A stretch of 64,000 bases of DNA from Flagellimonas amoyensis (GTDB taxonomy: Bacteria; Bacteroidota; Bacteroidia; Flavobacteriales; Flavobacteriaceae), in contig NZ_QBUK01000003.1 of NCBI RefSeq assembly GCF_003058265.1, positions 328,984 through 392,983 on the forward strand. The letters are read 5' to 3'. Below are positions 9,131 through 18,223 of the stretch, in pieces. The notes beneath the pieces are model-generated. The model was not told where the DNA came from. It saw only the letters and a list, made by a program, of their open reading frames with translations, and ran no database searches. The translations under genes and the position numbers were made by a program. How positions within the stretch are numbered: position 1 is the stretch's first letter; each line of letters opens with the position of its first letter.

Positions 9131-10672
9131 ATGGACAATAAAATAAAGACGCTTCAGGAAAAAATGGCCCAAGCCCTTTTGGGAGGTGGGGAAAAGCGAA
9201 TTGAAAAGCAGCATCAAAAGAAAAAATTGACAGCCCGTGAGCGGGTCCATTACTTTTTGGATGAAGGTTCCTTCGAAGAAATGGGGGCCTTGGTCACCCA
9301 TCGCACCAAAGATTTTGGGATGGACAAGGAAATCTACTACGGGGATGGGGTGGTGACAGGGTATGGCACTGTGAACGGAAGGCTTGTCTATGTATATGCC
9401 CAGGATTTTACGGTCTTTGGTGGTGCCTTGTCCGAGACCCATGCCGAAAAAATCTGTAAGGTGATGGACTTGGCCATGAAGGTCGGGGCGCCCATTGTGG
9501 GGCTGAACGATTCCGGAGGGGCAAGGATACAGGAAGGGGTACGGTCTTTGGGAGGTTATGCCGATATTTTTTACCGAAACGTGCAGGCTTCGGGCGTGAT
9601 TCCACAGGTTTCGGCCATTATGGGTCCCTGCGCGGGTGGTGCTGTCTATTCCCCGGCCATGACGGATTTTATTGTGATGGTAGAGGAGACCAGCTATATG
9701 TTTGTCACAGGCCCGAATGTGGTGAAAACGGTGACCAATGAAGAGGTCACTTCCGAAGAATTGGGAGGGGCCAGCACACACGCAGCGAAGTCGGGCGTGG
9801 CACACCGGACGGCTTCCAACGATGCCACTTGCTTGGACGATATCAAACGATTGTTGGACTACCTGCCCCAGAACAATACCGAACGGCCCAAAATAAAACC
9901 GTATGAGCTTGGTGATGAGCTTCGGGAGCAGCTTACCACCATTGTGCCCGATAATTCAAACAAGCCGTACGATATGCACGATGTGATCCAGGGTGTCATC
10001 GACAACGACACGTTCTATGAGATCCATAAGGACTTTGCGGAAAACATCATCACAGGTTTTGCCCGTTTGGGAGGACGAAGTATAGGCATCATTGCCAATC
10101 AACCTATGTTCTTGGCAGGGGTATTGGATGTACGAAGTTCGCAGAAAGCAGCCCGTTTTACCCGTTTTTGTGATGCGTTCAACATTCCATTGCTTGTTTT
10201 GGTGGATGTCCCTGGATTTTTGCCGGGAACGGACCAGGAGTGGAGCGGGATCATCATGCATGGGGCCAAATTGCTCTATGCCCTAAGCGAAGCAACCGTG
10301 CCACGGGTGACGGTGATCACCCGAAAGGCGTATGGCGGTGCCTATGATGTGATGAATTCCAAGCACATTGGTGCCGACTTCAATTTTGCATGGCCCAGTG
10401 CCGAGATTGCCGTGATGGGAGCCAAGGGAGCCAGCGAGATCATTTTTAGGCGAGAGATTGCCGATTCAGATGACCCCGAAGCCAAGTTGAAGGAGAAAGA
10501 GGCCGAATATGCGGAAAAGTTCGCCAACCCCTATCGAGCTGCGGAGCGCGGTTTCATTGACGAGGTGATCTTACCAAAAGATACAAGGCGCAAACTGTTG
10601 AAGGCCTATGCCATGTTGGAGAAAAAAGAAGTGCAGACTCCATGGAAGAAGCATGGTAATATTCCGTTGTAG
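9131..10672 (+). CDS. pccB: acyl-CoA (probably propionyl-CoA) carboxylase, carboxyltransferase subunit
   Basis: A 513-residue crotonase-fold carboxyltransferase that moves the carboxyl group from biotin to the acyl-CoA. Typical segments are [20 protein letters not shown] near the start, the oxyanion-hole [16 protein letters not shown], and the second GLGG-like region [28 protein letters not shown] chose the ATG of MDNKIKTLQ; an upstream TTG overlapping the previous stop adds only three residues. Length and sequence resemble PccB/MmdA proteins. With the mutase operon it forms propionyl-CoA to methylmalonyl-CoA to succinyl-CoA; no epimerase gene is in view. Confidence 0.93.
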   Translation: MDNKIKTLQEKMAQALLGGGEKRIEKQHQKKKLTARERVHYFLDEGSFEEMGALVTHRTKDFGMDKEIYYGDGVVTGYGTVNGRLVYVYAQDFTVFGGALSETHAEKICKVMDLAMKVGAPIVGLNDSGGARIQEGVRSLGGYADIFYRNVQASGVIPQVSAIMGPCAGGAVYSPAMTDFIVMVEETSYMFVTGPNVVKTVTNEEVTSEELGGASTHAAKSGVAHRTASNDATCLDDIKRLLDYLPQNNTERPKIKPYELGDELREQLTTIVPDNSNKPYDMHDVIQGVIDNDTFYEIHKDFAENIITGFARLGGRSIGIIANQPMFLAGVLDVRSSQKAARFTRFCDAFNIPLLVLVDVPGFLPGTDQEWSGIIMHGAKLLYALSEATVPRVTVITRKAYGGAYDVMNSKHIGADFNFAWPSAEIAVMGAKGASEIIFRREIADSDDPEAKLKEKEAEYAEKFANPYRAAERGFIDEVILPKDTRRKLLKAYAMLEKKEVQTPWKKHGNIPL

Positions 10673-10727
10673 GTTTTGCGGTGTTTTGACACGAATGGCA
10701 CGAATTTTCACTAATTGAATTTATAAA

Positions 10728-10895
10728 GTCATTTCGAGTAATTTTTCGAGAGAAAAATTGTATCGAGAACCAGAATTTCGAGCCCAAAACCGATTAGCTC
10801 CGCTGAATCTTCGATTTCTCGACACAAAATTCCTTCGGAATTTCACTTGACCCGAGGCAAATCCGAACTGAGCGAAGCTAATTGACGGCTTTGGT
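10728..10895. repeat. REP-like intergenic element
   Basis: The 337-base gap between pccB and the exporter has no gene. From GTCATTTCGAG (10728-10738) it is rich in TCGAG/CTCGA words and holds a perfect hairpin AAATTCC-TTC-GGAATTT (10827-10843). An imperfect inverted pair (TTAGCTCCGCT against AGCGAAGCTAA) encloses that hairpin. The opening word and the CTCGA...TTCGGAATTT pattern resemble dispersed palindromic elements I know from flavobacterial intergenic regions. A direct repeat of CACGAAT precedes it near 10690-10705. No coding potential seen. Confidence 0.5.
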
Positions 10896-10973
10896 ATAAA
10901 AAACCTTCAAAATGTACTAAAGGCGCTCATAGACAAAACCTATATCAACATATCATTAAACCTATCTTAAAAG

Positions 10974-11005
10974 TTTTATGGATCCATGGGCTATGCCTAA
11001 TTTTG
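10974..11005 (+). promoter_or_regulatory. promoter of the Bcr/CflA exporter gene
   Basis: TTTT (10974-10977), 20 bases, then TAATTTTG (10998-11005) match the Bacteroidota vegetative promoter (TTTG, 19-21 bases, TAnnTTTG). The box ends only 4 bases before the ATG, so the transcript would have little or no leader. Confidence 0.55.
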
Positions 11006-11009
11006 CGCC

Positions 11010-12224
11010 ATGCAAAAAGAAACCCAAAAACCTCATTTTGAATTTGTAGCCATGATGGCTGCCTTGATGTCCATTGTTGCCCTTGCGATTGATGCCATTT
11101 TGCCCGCTATTTCAAACATCGGTGTGGCCATCAACAGTTTGGACACAACGGACAACCAATTGTTGGTTACCATGATTTTCTTGGGCTTGGGTGTGGGACA
11201 ATTGTTCTTTGGCCCCATATCCGACAGTTTTGGTAGAAAACCCGTGGTCTATATTGGGTTCACCATTTTCTTGGTGGCCAGTATCATCTGTCTCTATGCA
11301 CCATCACTGGAAATCATGGTCATTGGAAGGATATTCCAAGGAATAGGACTGTCCGCTCCCCGCACCATATCCATTTCCATCATCCGAGATACGTATGAAG
11401 GCGATTACATGGCGAAGATCATGTCATTTGTGGTGGCTTTCTTCATTTTGGTGCCTGTTGTGGCCCCTGCCATAGGCAAATTGATCATGGATGCTGCCGG
11501 ATGGCAGGCCATTTTTTATGTGCAGTTGTTCTTTGCCTTGGTGGTCGCACTTTGGTTTTGGAAGCGACAGCCAGAGACCTTGCACCCCGAATACAAGATT
11601 CCGTTCACAGGCCATGTTTTTATAGATGGTCTGAAGGAGTTTGTGAAACATAGGGAAACCGTTGCCTTTACACTGACTTCAGGATTGGTCACAGGGGCGT
11701 TCTTGGTCTACCTGAGTTCTGCCCAGCATATTTTTGAGGACCAATATGCGCTGAAGGAGATGTTCCCCTACATTTTTGCAGGATTGGCCATTTCCATTGG
11801 ACTTTCCACTTTTCTGAACGGTACCTTGGTGATGCGCTTTGGGATGCGAAAACTGTCCCTGATGGCCACCATCGTGTTCTGTTCGGTAGCCCTGTTGTAT
11901 TCCTTTTTGTACCTGAACTCACCCAATCCAAGTATCTATGTGTTGGTCGGGTTTCTGTCCGTGCAGTTCTTCTGTCTTGGGTTTATGTGGGGTAACTTCC
12001 GTTCCATTGCCATGGAGCCCATAGGCCATATTGCGGGAATAGGTGCGGCCATCAATGGTTTTGTGTCCACCCTGCTCTCCATTCCCATTGCGACCTTCAT
12101 CGGGGAATTTGTGAAAGATAGTGTATGGCCTCTTTTTGCTGGTTTGGCCATCTGTGGACTGTGTTCCCTTGCCATTTTCTTGATGGTGAGAAAGCCTAGA
12201 AGGAAAAAGCTGGCCGCGGTTTAA
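11010..12224 (+). CDS. Bcr/CflA family multidrug exporter (MFS)
   Basis: A 404-residue inner-membrane proton-drug antiporter with about 12 hydrophobic segments. The loop 2-3 motif GLGVGQLFFGPISDSFGRKPVVYIG is the MFS motif A as found in the DHA1 Bcr/CflA group, and ISISIIRDTYEG is the matching motif around helix 5. It is monocistronic and ends on a TTAA shared with the stop of the convergent anmK gene, so transcription from both sides meets there. The substrate cannot be deduced. Confidence 0.88.
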   Translation: MQKETQKPHFEFVAMMAALMSIVALAIDAILPAISNIGVAINSLDTTDNQLLVTMIFLGLGVGQLFFGPISDSFGRKPVVYIGFTIFLVASIICLYAPSLEIMVIGRIFQGIGLSAPRTISISIIRDTYEGDYMAKIMSFVVAFFILVPVVAPAIGKLIMDAAGWQAIFYVQLFFALVVALWFWKRQPETLHPEYKIPFTGHVFIDGLKEFVKHRETVAFTLTSGLVTGAFLVYLSSAQHIFEDQYALKEMFPYIFAGLAISIGLSTFLNGTLVMRFGMRKLSLMATIVFCSVALLYSFLYLNSPNPSIYVLVGFLSVQFFCLGFMWGNFRSIAMEPIGHIAGIGAAINGFVSTLLSIPIATFIGEFVKDSVWPLFAGLAICGLCSLAIFLMVRKPRRKKLAAV

Positions 12225-13303
12225 CCTTGGTTGGGAAGGAAGATCTCCCCACTGCAAGAATCTGATGTGGCCCCAGTAACAGAGCGCAGCACATTGGTCT
12301 GGCCTTCCAAACGCAGCACACCCATCAGTGCAAAGACCAAGGCTTCTTTGTAAGCGATCAATGTTTTGCTCGGGACGACCACTTCGGTATGGGAACCCAA
12401 CTTCTCTTGTAATGTATCCACAAAGAATTGGTTGAGTGCCCCTCCACCGGTCGCCAATAATTTATTTTGGGATTTGCTTTGATGTTTATGGACCGAAAGG
12501 GCAATCTGTTCGCAATTATGGTGGATAAAGGTGTGCAAAAGTTCAATCTCGGAACTTCCGGAAGCTTCAACCAAGGGAACAATCTCGCCGGTGAACCATT
12601 CGTAACCTGTGGATTTGGGGTAGGGAAGCTGGTAATACGCCAAGGCGTTCAGTTGTTGTAAAAGATTGTGGTCCAATTTCCCCGAACGGGCCAATTTTCC
12701 ATTTTCATCGTAGGCCAGACCCATTTTATGGGTAATATAATTCAAGGGCATGTTGGCCAATCCGATGTCATAGGCAATCCGCTTCCCATTCTTATCAAAG
12801 GAAATATTACTGATTCCGCCCAAATTCAAACAAAAATCATATTCATGGAACAGCAATTTATCGCCAATGGGAACCAATGGGGCACCTTGTCCCTTTAGGG
12901 ACACATCCTTGGTCCTGAAATCGCAGACCACTTTTTTGCCACTGGTATCTGCCAAGAGTTGTCCATCACCCAATTGAAAAGTGATGCCGTCGTGTGGCCT
13001 GTGATGGGAAGTATGGCCATGACTGGCAATAAAATCCACCTCTGGACCAAACGCCTCCATAAAATTTTTGGACTGTTCCCCCAACCAAATACCATAATCC
13101 CGGTGCAACTGGGCATGATCTTTTTCGGATAGGTAAATGGCATTTTTGAGATGTTCCCTCATTTCATCGGAGTAGGCAACATCCATGGAGTGTTTGATGG
13201 TGAAGTTCCAGTGTCCATTTTCCTGCCAAATATGGCAAAGGGCCATGTCCAGACCATCCAGTGATGTGCCCGACATCAACCCCAATACGTTATAGCTGCT
13301 CAT
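12221..13303 (-). CDS. anmK: anhydro-N-acetylmuramic acid kinase
   Basis: A 360-residue ASKHA-fold kinase that opens and phosphorylates 1,6-anhydro-MurNAc to MurNAc-6-phosphate in cell-wall recycling. The signature GLMSGTSLDGLDMAL (about 8-22) opens the protein; the FCLNLGGISNISFD segment carries the conserved metal/sugar-binding residues and LLATGGGALNQFFVDTL the nucleotide-binding part. It overlaps the GH3 gene by 14 bases. It is the last gene of a run that also encodes AmpG and a NagZ-like glucosaminidase, and its product MurNAc-6-P is the substrate of MurQ encoded at 24.0 kb. Confidence 0.95.
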   Translation of the reverse strand: MSSYNVLGLMSGTSLDGLDMALCHIWQENGHWNFTIKHSMDVAYSDEMREHLKNAIYLSEKDHAQLHRDYGIWLGEQSKNFMEAFGPEVDFIASHGHTSHHRPHDGITFQLGDGQLLADTSGKKVVCDFRTKDVSLKGQGAPLVPIGDKLLFHEYDFCLNLGGISNISFDKNGKRIAYDIGLANMPLNYITHKMGLAYDENGKLARSGKLDHNLLQQLNALAYYQLPYPKSTGYEWFTGEIVPLVEASGSSEIELLHTFIHHNCEQIALSVHKHQSKSQNKLLATGGGALNQFFVDTLQEKLGSHTEVVVPSKTLIAYKEALVFALMGVLRLEGQTNVLRSVTGATSDSCSGEIFLPNQG

Positions 13304-14885
13304 GAAATTTGGTTTTTAATTGGATGGGAAGTGTTCCTTTTGCTTCAATTTTTCCCATAAAATGATCGAAGGCAACATCTTGAAACTCCGCAAAATCTTG
13401 ATATACCACTACCACATTGGAATTCGGCCGCAACTTTAAAATATCCAGCACATACGGATTCCCGAAAAGATAGATCAAGCTATTTTTTTCTGCTACACAT
13501 TTATGGATGTTTGCCAACGTGATTTCACCAAAACCAAAAAAGTTTTTGGGTTTTACGGCAGGTGGGAAGATGCTCAGTACAATATTTTTGTTATCGGTAG
13601 ATAGCACATCATTCAAATCAATGGTTTTTGACCCGAAATTGGACGAAATCTGCTCGGAAAAGGTGTTTTTCTTTCCAAAATCCACGGAAACATTCAAAAA
13701 ACGAGAAGATTTTATTTGATCGACCGCAGACACATCTGAAATGAGTTCTGTAATGCTGCTTTCTGCTATTTCCCGGTTTAGCTTCGAAGGTGATTTGGTA
13801 TTGAACTCTTCAGGTCGGGAGTTGTCTGCAAATACATTGTATTTTATTTTCCAAATCCTTTCAAAGCTCTCTTGGATTCTTTCTTCCGATGCATTTCCCA
13901 ATATTTCTTCAATCCCTTCCTTCACGTTCCCGCTGAAACAAAGAACATCCATCCCCGCTTCAAAAGCGGCCTGTTCCAATTTTCCTTTTTGGGGATATTT
14001 TTTGGAGACGGCATGCATGTTCAGGGCATCTGAAATGATCACACCCTCAAAGCCCATTTGTTTCCGAAGGAGATCAGTGATGATTTTTGATGAAGTGGTC
14101 GATGGATTTTCGGCGTCCAATTGAGGTAATGACAAATGGCCTACCATCACGGAATCCACTCCTTTGTTGATGAGTTCCTGAAATGGGAACAGTTCGTTTT
14201 CTTTTAACTCGGACAAAGATTTATCGATGACGGGCAGTCCCAAATGGGAATCGGTGGCCGTATCACCGTGACCGGGAAAGTGTTTGATGGAGTTCAGCGC
14301 CCCGGTACTTTTCATTCCTTGTATAAAAGCTTCGGATTTGGCCAACACCTTTCTTTTGTTTTCCCCAAATGAACGGTAGCCAATCACCGGGTTTTCAGGA
14401 TTGTTATTGATGTCCACCACTGGGGCAAGGTTCCACTGAATGCCAGCAGCCTTGCAATCCCATCCGATATGCTGTCCAGCTTGATAGATAAGATTTTCGC
14501 CACCGTTCAGTGCGCCCAAGGTAATGGCGTAGGGAAACTGGGGGGTGTTCTCAATGCGCATGGCCAATCCCCATTCGGCATCAATGGCTACCAAAATCGG
14601 AACTTCAGCCGCTTTCTGATAGCGGGCAATGAGTTCTTTTAACCGATCATAGCTTTTGGCATTGTGCACCACTTTTTTCTTCCCTTCAAAATTGGTCGCA
14701 GCACTGGCCCTACTGTGGAAAAAGCAGATGGACCCCACATGGTGTTCCTTGATGAGGCTTTCCATTTTTTGGACTTCTTCCTCGGTATCATTAATGAAAA
14801 CTGCAGGCATGAACAATTGCCCCACTTTTTGTCTTAGGGTCAATTCTTTCTTTGGAAGCGTATAGATTGGATGGGTATCAGTCAT
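13290..14885 (-). CDS. NagZ-type beta-N-acetylglucosaminidase (GH3)
   Basis: A 531-residue GH3 enzyme without a signal peptide, so most likely cytoplasmic. It carries the NagZ-specific loop KHFPGHGDTATDSH (201-214), whose Asp-His pair acts as acid/base, and the nucleophile D286 in VIISDALNM. An extra C-terminal domain of roughly 190 residues follows the barrel, as in two-domain GH3 proteins. It would release GlcNAc from GlcNAc-anhydroMurNAc(-peptide) after AmpG import. I chose the ATG overlapping the ampG stop by 8 bases (ATGACTGA) rather than an ATG 24 bases upstream. NagZ family membership is clear; exact substrate is inferred from neighbours. Confidence 0.92.
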   Translation of the reverse strand: MTDTHPIYTLPKKELTLRQKVGQLFMPAVFINDTEEEVQKMESLIKEHHVGSICFFHSRASAATNFEGKKKVVHNAKSYDRLKELIARYQKAAEVPILVAIDAEWGLAMRIENTPQFPYAITLGALNGGENLIYQAGQHIGWDCKAAGIQWNLAPVVDINNNPENPVIGYRSFGENKRKVLAKSEAFIQGMKSTGALNSIKHFPGHGDTATDSHLGLPVIDKSLSELKENELFPFQELINKGVDSVMVGHLSLPQLDAENPSTTSSKIITDLLRKQMGFEGVIISDALNMHAVSKKYPQKGKLEQAAFEAGMDVLCFSGNVKEGIEEILGNASEERIQESFERIWKIKYNVFADNSRPEEFNTKSPSKLNREIAESSITELISDVSAVDQIKSSRFLNVSVDFGKKNTFSEQISSNFGSKTIDLNDVLSTDNKNIVLSIFPPAVKPKNFFGFGEITLANIHKCVAEKNSLIYLFGNPYVLDILKLRPNSNVVVVYQDFAEFQDVAFDHFMGKIEAKGTLPIQLKTKFHEQL

Positions 14886-16158
14886 TGGTGTCGATAGTTT
14901 TTTTGCCATAATCCGCAGGATATTTCAAAAAGCGCAGTACCACAAATGCGGGTAGCGCAGCAATCACGACCCAAGTGAAGAAGCCGCCATATCCCAACCA
15001 CTCCTGAATGTATCCACTCAGCATGCCGGGGAGCATCATCCCGAGGGCCATAAATCCGGTGGCGATGGCGTAATGCGATGTTTTGGAGGCCCCTTCGGCC
15101 ACATAGATGAGGTACATCATAAATGCAGCAAACCCAAAACCATAACCAAATTGCTCGATGACCACGGTGCCCACCACGGCAAACATGCTGGTGGTTTGGG
15201 TGATTGCCAAAAGTGCATACAGGGCATTGGGCAGGTTCAGGGCCAGCAACATGGGCAGCATCCATTTTTTTAGGCCATCCCTCGAGATCAGGATTCCACC
15301 CAAGATTCCGCCCAAGGATAGCATGATGATGCCCACCGTGCCATAGATGGTGCCCACGGCTTCAGTGGAATAGGCCAATCCGCCCACCTCGAGTTTGTCC
15401 AAAAGGAAGGGGGAGGCCATTTTTACCAATTGGGATTCGCCCAAACGGTAGGTGAGGATGAACAGGAGCACCCAGCCTATCTGTTTTTTCTTGAAAAAGG
15501 AAGCGAACACCTCTAAAAAGCCCACTTGTTTTTCTTTGGGTCGGGGTGCTGTTTCTTCAAACTTGGGCGTGGCAAAAAAGTTGGAAATGGTGAGGGCGAT
15601 CATCAAAACGGCCGCACTGATCATGGTAACGGACCATGCTTTGGTGTTGTCACCATATCTGTTCTCCAAAAATCCAGCAAAAATGACCAAGAGCCCTTGC
15701 CCTGTCACCATGGCCAATCGGTAAAAGGTGCTGCGAAGGCCAATGAAGAAGGATTGTTTTTTCTGGGTAAGACCGATCATGTAATAACCATCCGAAGCAA
15801 TATCGTTGGTGGCGGAGGCGAAGGCGGCCATCCAGAAAAACGCCAAGGTGATGGTGAAAAAGGAATTGGAGGGCAGGAACAGCCCGATTCCCAAAAATGC
15901 AAGGGCAATGACCAATTGCATGCCCAGGAACCATTTTCGTTTGGTGCCGTTCAGGTCCACAATGGGGCTCCACAAGGGTTTGATGACCCAAGGCAAATAG
16001 AGCCAACTGGTGTACAGCCCTATTTCGGCATTGCCAATGCCCAACCGCTTGTACATGATCACGGAGACCGTGACCACCAGAATGTAAGGGATCCCTTGGG
16101 TGAAGTATAAAAAGGGAATCCACAGCCAGGCGTTTTTGTCTTTTGGAACTACATTCAT
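14878..16158 (-). CDS. ampG: AmpG-like muropeptide permease (MFS)
   Basis: A 426-residue inner-membrane transporter with about 12 hydrophobic segments. The opening LWIPFLYFTQGIPYILVVTVSVIMYKRLG and the following GLYTSWLYLPWVIKPLWSPIVD are characteristic of the AmpG family, which imports GlcNAc-anhydroMurNAc peptides. It overlaps the GNAT gene by 4 bases (ATGA) and the NagZ-like gene by 8 bases. Its position between a periplasmic glycan hydrolase and cytoplasmic NagZ/AnmK fits the recycling role well. Other MFS sugars cannot be ruled out without assay. Confidence 0.88.
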   Translation of the reverse strand: MNVVPKDKNAWLWIPFLYFTQGIPYILVVTVSVIMYKRLGIGNAEIGLYTSWLYLPWVIKPLWSPIVDLNGTKRKWFLGMQLVIALAFLGIGLFLPSNSFFTITLAFFWMAAFASATNDIASDGYYMIGLTQKKQSFFIGLRSTFYRLAMVTGQGLLVIFAGFLENRYGDNTKAWSVTMISAAVLMIALTISNFFATPKFEETAPRPKEKQVGFLEVFASFFKKKQIGWVLLFILTYRLGESQLVKMASPFLLDKLEVGGLAYSTEAVGTIYGTVGIIMLSLGGILGGILISRDGLKKWMLPMLLALNLPNALYALLAITQTTSMFAVVGTVVIEQFGYGFGFAAFMMYLIYVAEGASKTSHYAIATGFMALGMMLPGMLSGYIQEWLGYGGFFTWVVIAALPAFVVLRFLKYPADYGKKTIDTND

Positions 16159-16637
16159 TTGGGATGTTTTAATAGGTTCTGGTAGATGCTTTTTTCCGAT
16201 TTCTCGATGATGGTGGCACCTACGGTTTTTTCGTAATAGCTGGCAGGGCCAACCCCACCGATGATGGCGTAGGCATACCCCATTTCCTTCAGTGCGAGCA
16301 AGGATTTCACCAGCAGGATCTTGCCCAAGTTTTTGCCCCTCTCGGAGGGAAGAACTCCCGTAGGGCCAAAAAAGTTCCTTGCCGTGCTCTCAAAACAGGC
16401 AAAACCCAAAATTTCCTGCTCCCGTTGGGCAATGAAACAATTTACGGGCAATGCCGTGAAGGCAGCCTCGGTCTCATCCGCCCAGTTTGTGCTGAAATGC
16501 TGGCCGACCCACTGGACCACAATGCTCTTTTCGGGGGGTATGGGCCTTTTAAAAATGATGCCCTCTTTCTCCAAAAGTGCTTTTTCCGCTGTGGAGGTGT
16601 CGGGGAGGTCCATAAGTCGAACAAGCATGTCGTGCAT
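16155..16637 (-). CDS. GNAT-family N-acetyltransferase
   Basis: A 160-residue protein with a recognisable acetyl-CoA-binding GNAT core: the strand EILGFACFES followed by TGVLPSERGKNLGKILLVKSL (the Q/RxxGxG/A-like loop is SERGKNLG, about 108-115) and a C-terminal GGVGPASYYEKTVGA segment. It starts 6 bases after the glycan hydrolase gene and overlaps ampG by 4 bases, so it belongs to the cell-wall recycling operon. A role in acetylating an amino sugar or a muropeptide is a guess from context only. Confidence 0.8.
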   Translation of the reverse strand: MHDMLVRLMDLPDTSTAEKALLEKEGIIFKRPIPPEKSIVVQWVGQHFSTNWADETEAAFTALPVNCFIAQREQEILGFACFESTARNFFGPTGVLPSERGKNLGKILLVKSLLALKEMGYAYAIIGGVGPASYYEKTVGATIIEKSEKSIYQNLLKHPK

Positions 16638-16643
16638 ATCGGT

Positions 16644-18128
16644 CTATTTGATGTTCAGGGGTAGCATGGCGCTTTTATTGCCATAGGCATCACTGATGTT
16701 GATTTGGAGATTGCCACGTAGCTGTTTTGGCGATAGGTTGAATGCAAAGCATCCTTCCCCATCACTTTCTGAAAGATATTCTTTTGCAAGGAGCTGTGTT
16801 TTTCCATTTTTTACAAGGTAAAGGTTCAGAAAACGAGGAATACGGTCCGTGTGGTCGATACAAATTTTCACGGATTGCCCTGTTTTTTCCAAAGAAATGA
16901 TTGCGGGCAATTGTACGGCCCTTGTCACTTGGTTGATGGCCCCCGGATTTTCTGCGGGCAGGGCATAAAATTTCTTTGCCAGTTTGGTATTGACCTTTTC
17001 ATGCTGGCCCATCAATGATTTGGCACTGAAGAAGATATTGCCATCAATGTTTTCCAGGTTACGGGCATGGCTCAACTGTTTGGGGATCTCATTGTCCTTT
17101 TCCCAAGCTTTGTCGGCATTGTTCTTGATTTTGTAGGTGCCGTTGCCCATGTACAGGTTGGTGTTTGGTGTGGCATTGGCCCACCATGAAGCAATTTTTT
17201 TGTGTGAAGCCACTGGGTAATCCATGCTCCAATAGGCTTGTGGGGCCAAATAGTCCAACCAACCTTCCTGCACCCAGAGCACGGGGTCTGCATACAGGTC
17301 CTCGTAGGTGGTCTGTCCGGCTTGGGTGTCGGAGCCCCTTGGGTCGGTGCTTTTGTTTTTCCAGACCCCGAACGGACTGATGCCGAACTGTACCCAAGGT
17401 TTGTTCTTTTTGATGGTGGCGTGTACATTTTTCACGAGGGAATCCACATTACTTCGTCGCCAATCTTCCAAGGATTGTCCGGGCAATCCGTATTTGGAAA
17501 AAGTTTCGGCATCCCCAAATGTTTCCCCTTCAATTTTATAGGGATAGAAATAATCATCAAAATGGATGGCATCCAGCTCATAGTTGATGACCAATTCTTC
17601 AATGATCTGGTTGAATTTGTCCTGCACTTCGGGAAGGCCGGGGTGATAGTAGTATTTTTTGCCGTACTTGATCATCCAGTCGGGATGTTGGTAAAAATCA
17701 TGGGATTTGGAGAGGGCCAAGGTGTCCAGGTCAAACGTGGCGCGGTAGGGATTGAGCCAAGCGTGGAATTCCATTCCCCTTTTATGGGTTTCCTCGATCA
17801 TCCATTGGAGCGGTTTTTCAAAACCTTCGGGTGCTTTTCCCTGTTGGCCCGATAGGTATTTGGACCATGGGGCGAGCCGGGTGGGGTAGAGGGCATCGCC
17901 GGCGGTCCTCACCTGCACAATGGCTGCATTGAAGTTCAACTTTTCGTAAAAGTCCAGAATGGCAATAAAGTCCTTCTTTTTCTTTTCAACATCATCGGAT
18001 GGGTGCTTGGGCCAATCGATGTTGGCCACTGTGGCTATCCATACCCCCCTGAATTCTTCCTTGGGTGCTTTGGAAACGGCACAGGAAATCAAAAATGCAA
18101 AAGGAACCAGGTAGAGAAATCTTTTCAT
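16644..18128 (-). CDS. GHL10/DigH-like glycosidase lipoprotein
   Basis: A 494-residue lipoprotein (lipobox LISC, Cys16) with a GHL10/DUF187 TIM-barrel: EFRGVWIATVANIDWP near the start, QVRTAGDALYPTRLAPWS, RGMEFHAWLNPYR, and the acidic DAIHFDDYFYPY strand. A roughly 130-residue beta-rich C-terminal domain follows. The E. coli homologue DigH (YddW) cuts denuded peptidoglycan glycan strands. It is the first gene downstream of the terminator after susD and leads the GNAT-ampG-nagZ-anmK run, so it probably prepares glycan fragments in the periplasm or at the outer membrane. The substrate is inferred from family and neighbours. Confidence 0.85.
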   Translation of the reverse strand: MKRFLYLVPFAFLISCAVSKAPKEEFRGVWIATVANIDWPKHPSDDVEKKKKDFIAILDFYEKLNFNAAIVQVRTAGDALYPTRLAPWSKYLSGQQGKAPEGFEKPLQWMIEETHKRGMEFHAWLNPYRATFDLDTLALSKSHDFYQHPDWMIKYGKKYYYHPGLPEVQDKFNQIIEELVINYELDAIHFDDYFYPYKIEGETFGDAETFSKYGLPGQSLEDWRRSNVDSLVKNVHATIKKNKPWVQFGISPFGVWKNKSTDPRGSDTQAGQTTYEDLYADPVLWVQEGWLDYLAPQAYWSMDYPVASHKKIASWWANATPNTNLYMGNGTYKIKNNADKAWEKDNEIPKQLSHARNLENIDGNIFFSAKSLMGQHEKVNTKLAKKFYALPAENPGAINQVTRAVQLPAIISLEKTGQSVKICIDHTDRIPRFLNLYLVKNGKTQLLAKEYLSESDGEGCFAFNLSPKQLRGNLQINISDAYGNKSAMLPLNIK

Positions 18129-18142
18129 GAACTGAGATAAAT

Positions 18143-18180
18143 AAAAAAGGCCTACTATGCACTAAATGTAGGCCTTTTTG
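18143..18180 (-). terminator. Rho-independent terminator after susD
   Basis: A 12-base stem AAAAAGGCCTAC/GTAGGCCTTTTT with a 12-base loop lies between susD and the glycosidase gene. Read on the minus strand it ends in a T-run. It should stop most of the susCD transcript and let a fraction continue into the recycling genes. It is symmetric, so it could act in both directions. Confidence 0.85.
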
Positions 18181-18223
18181 CTAAAATTGAATTAAACAAC
18201 TAACAACTCAAAATGAAATTCCT

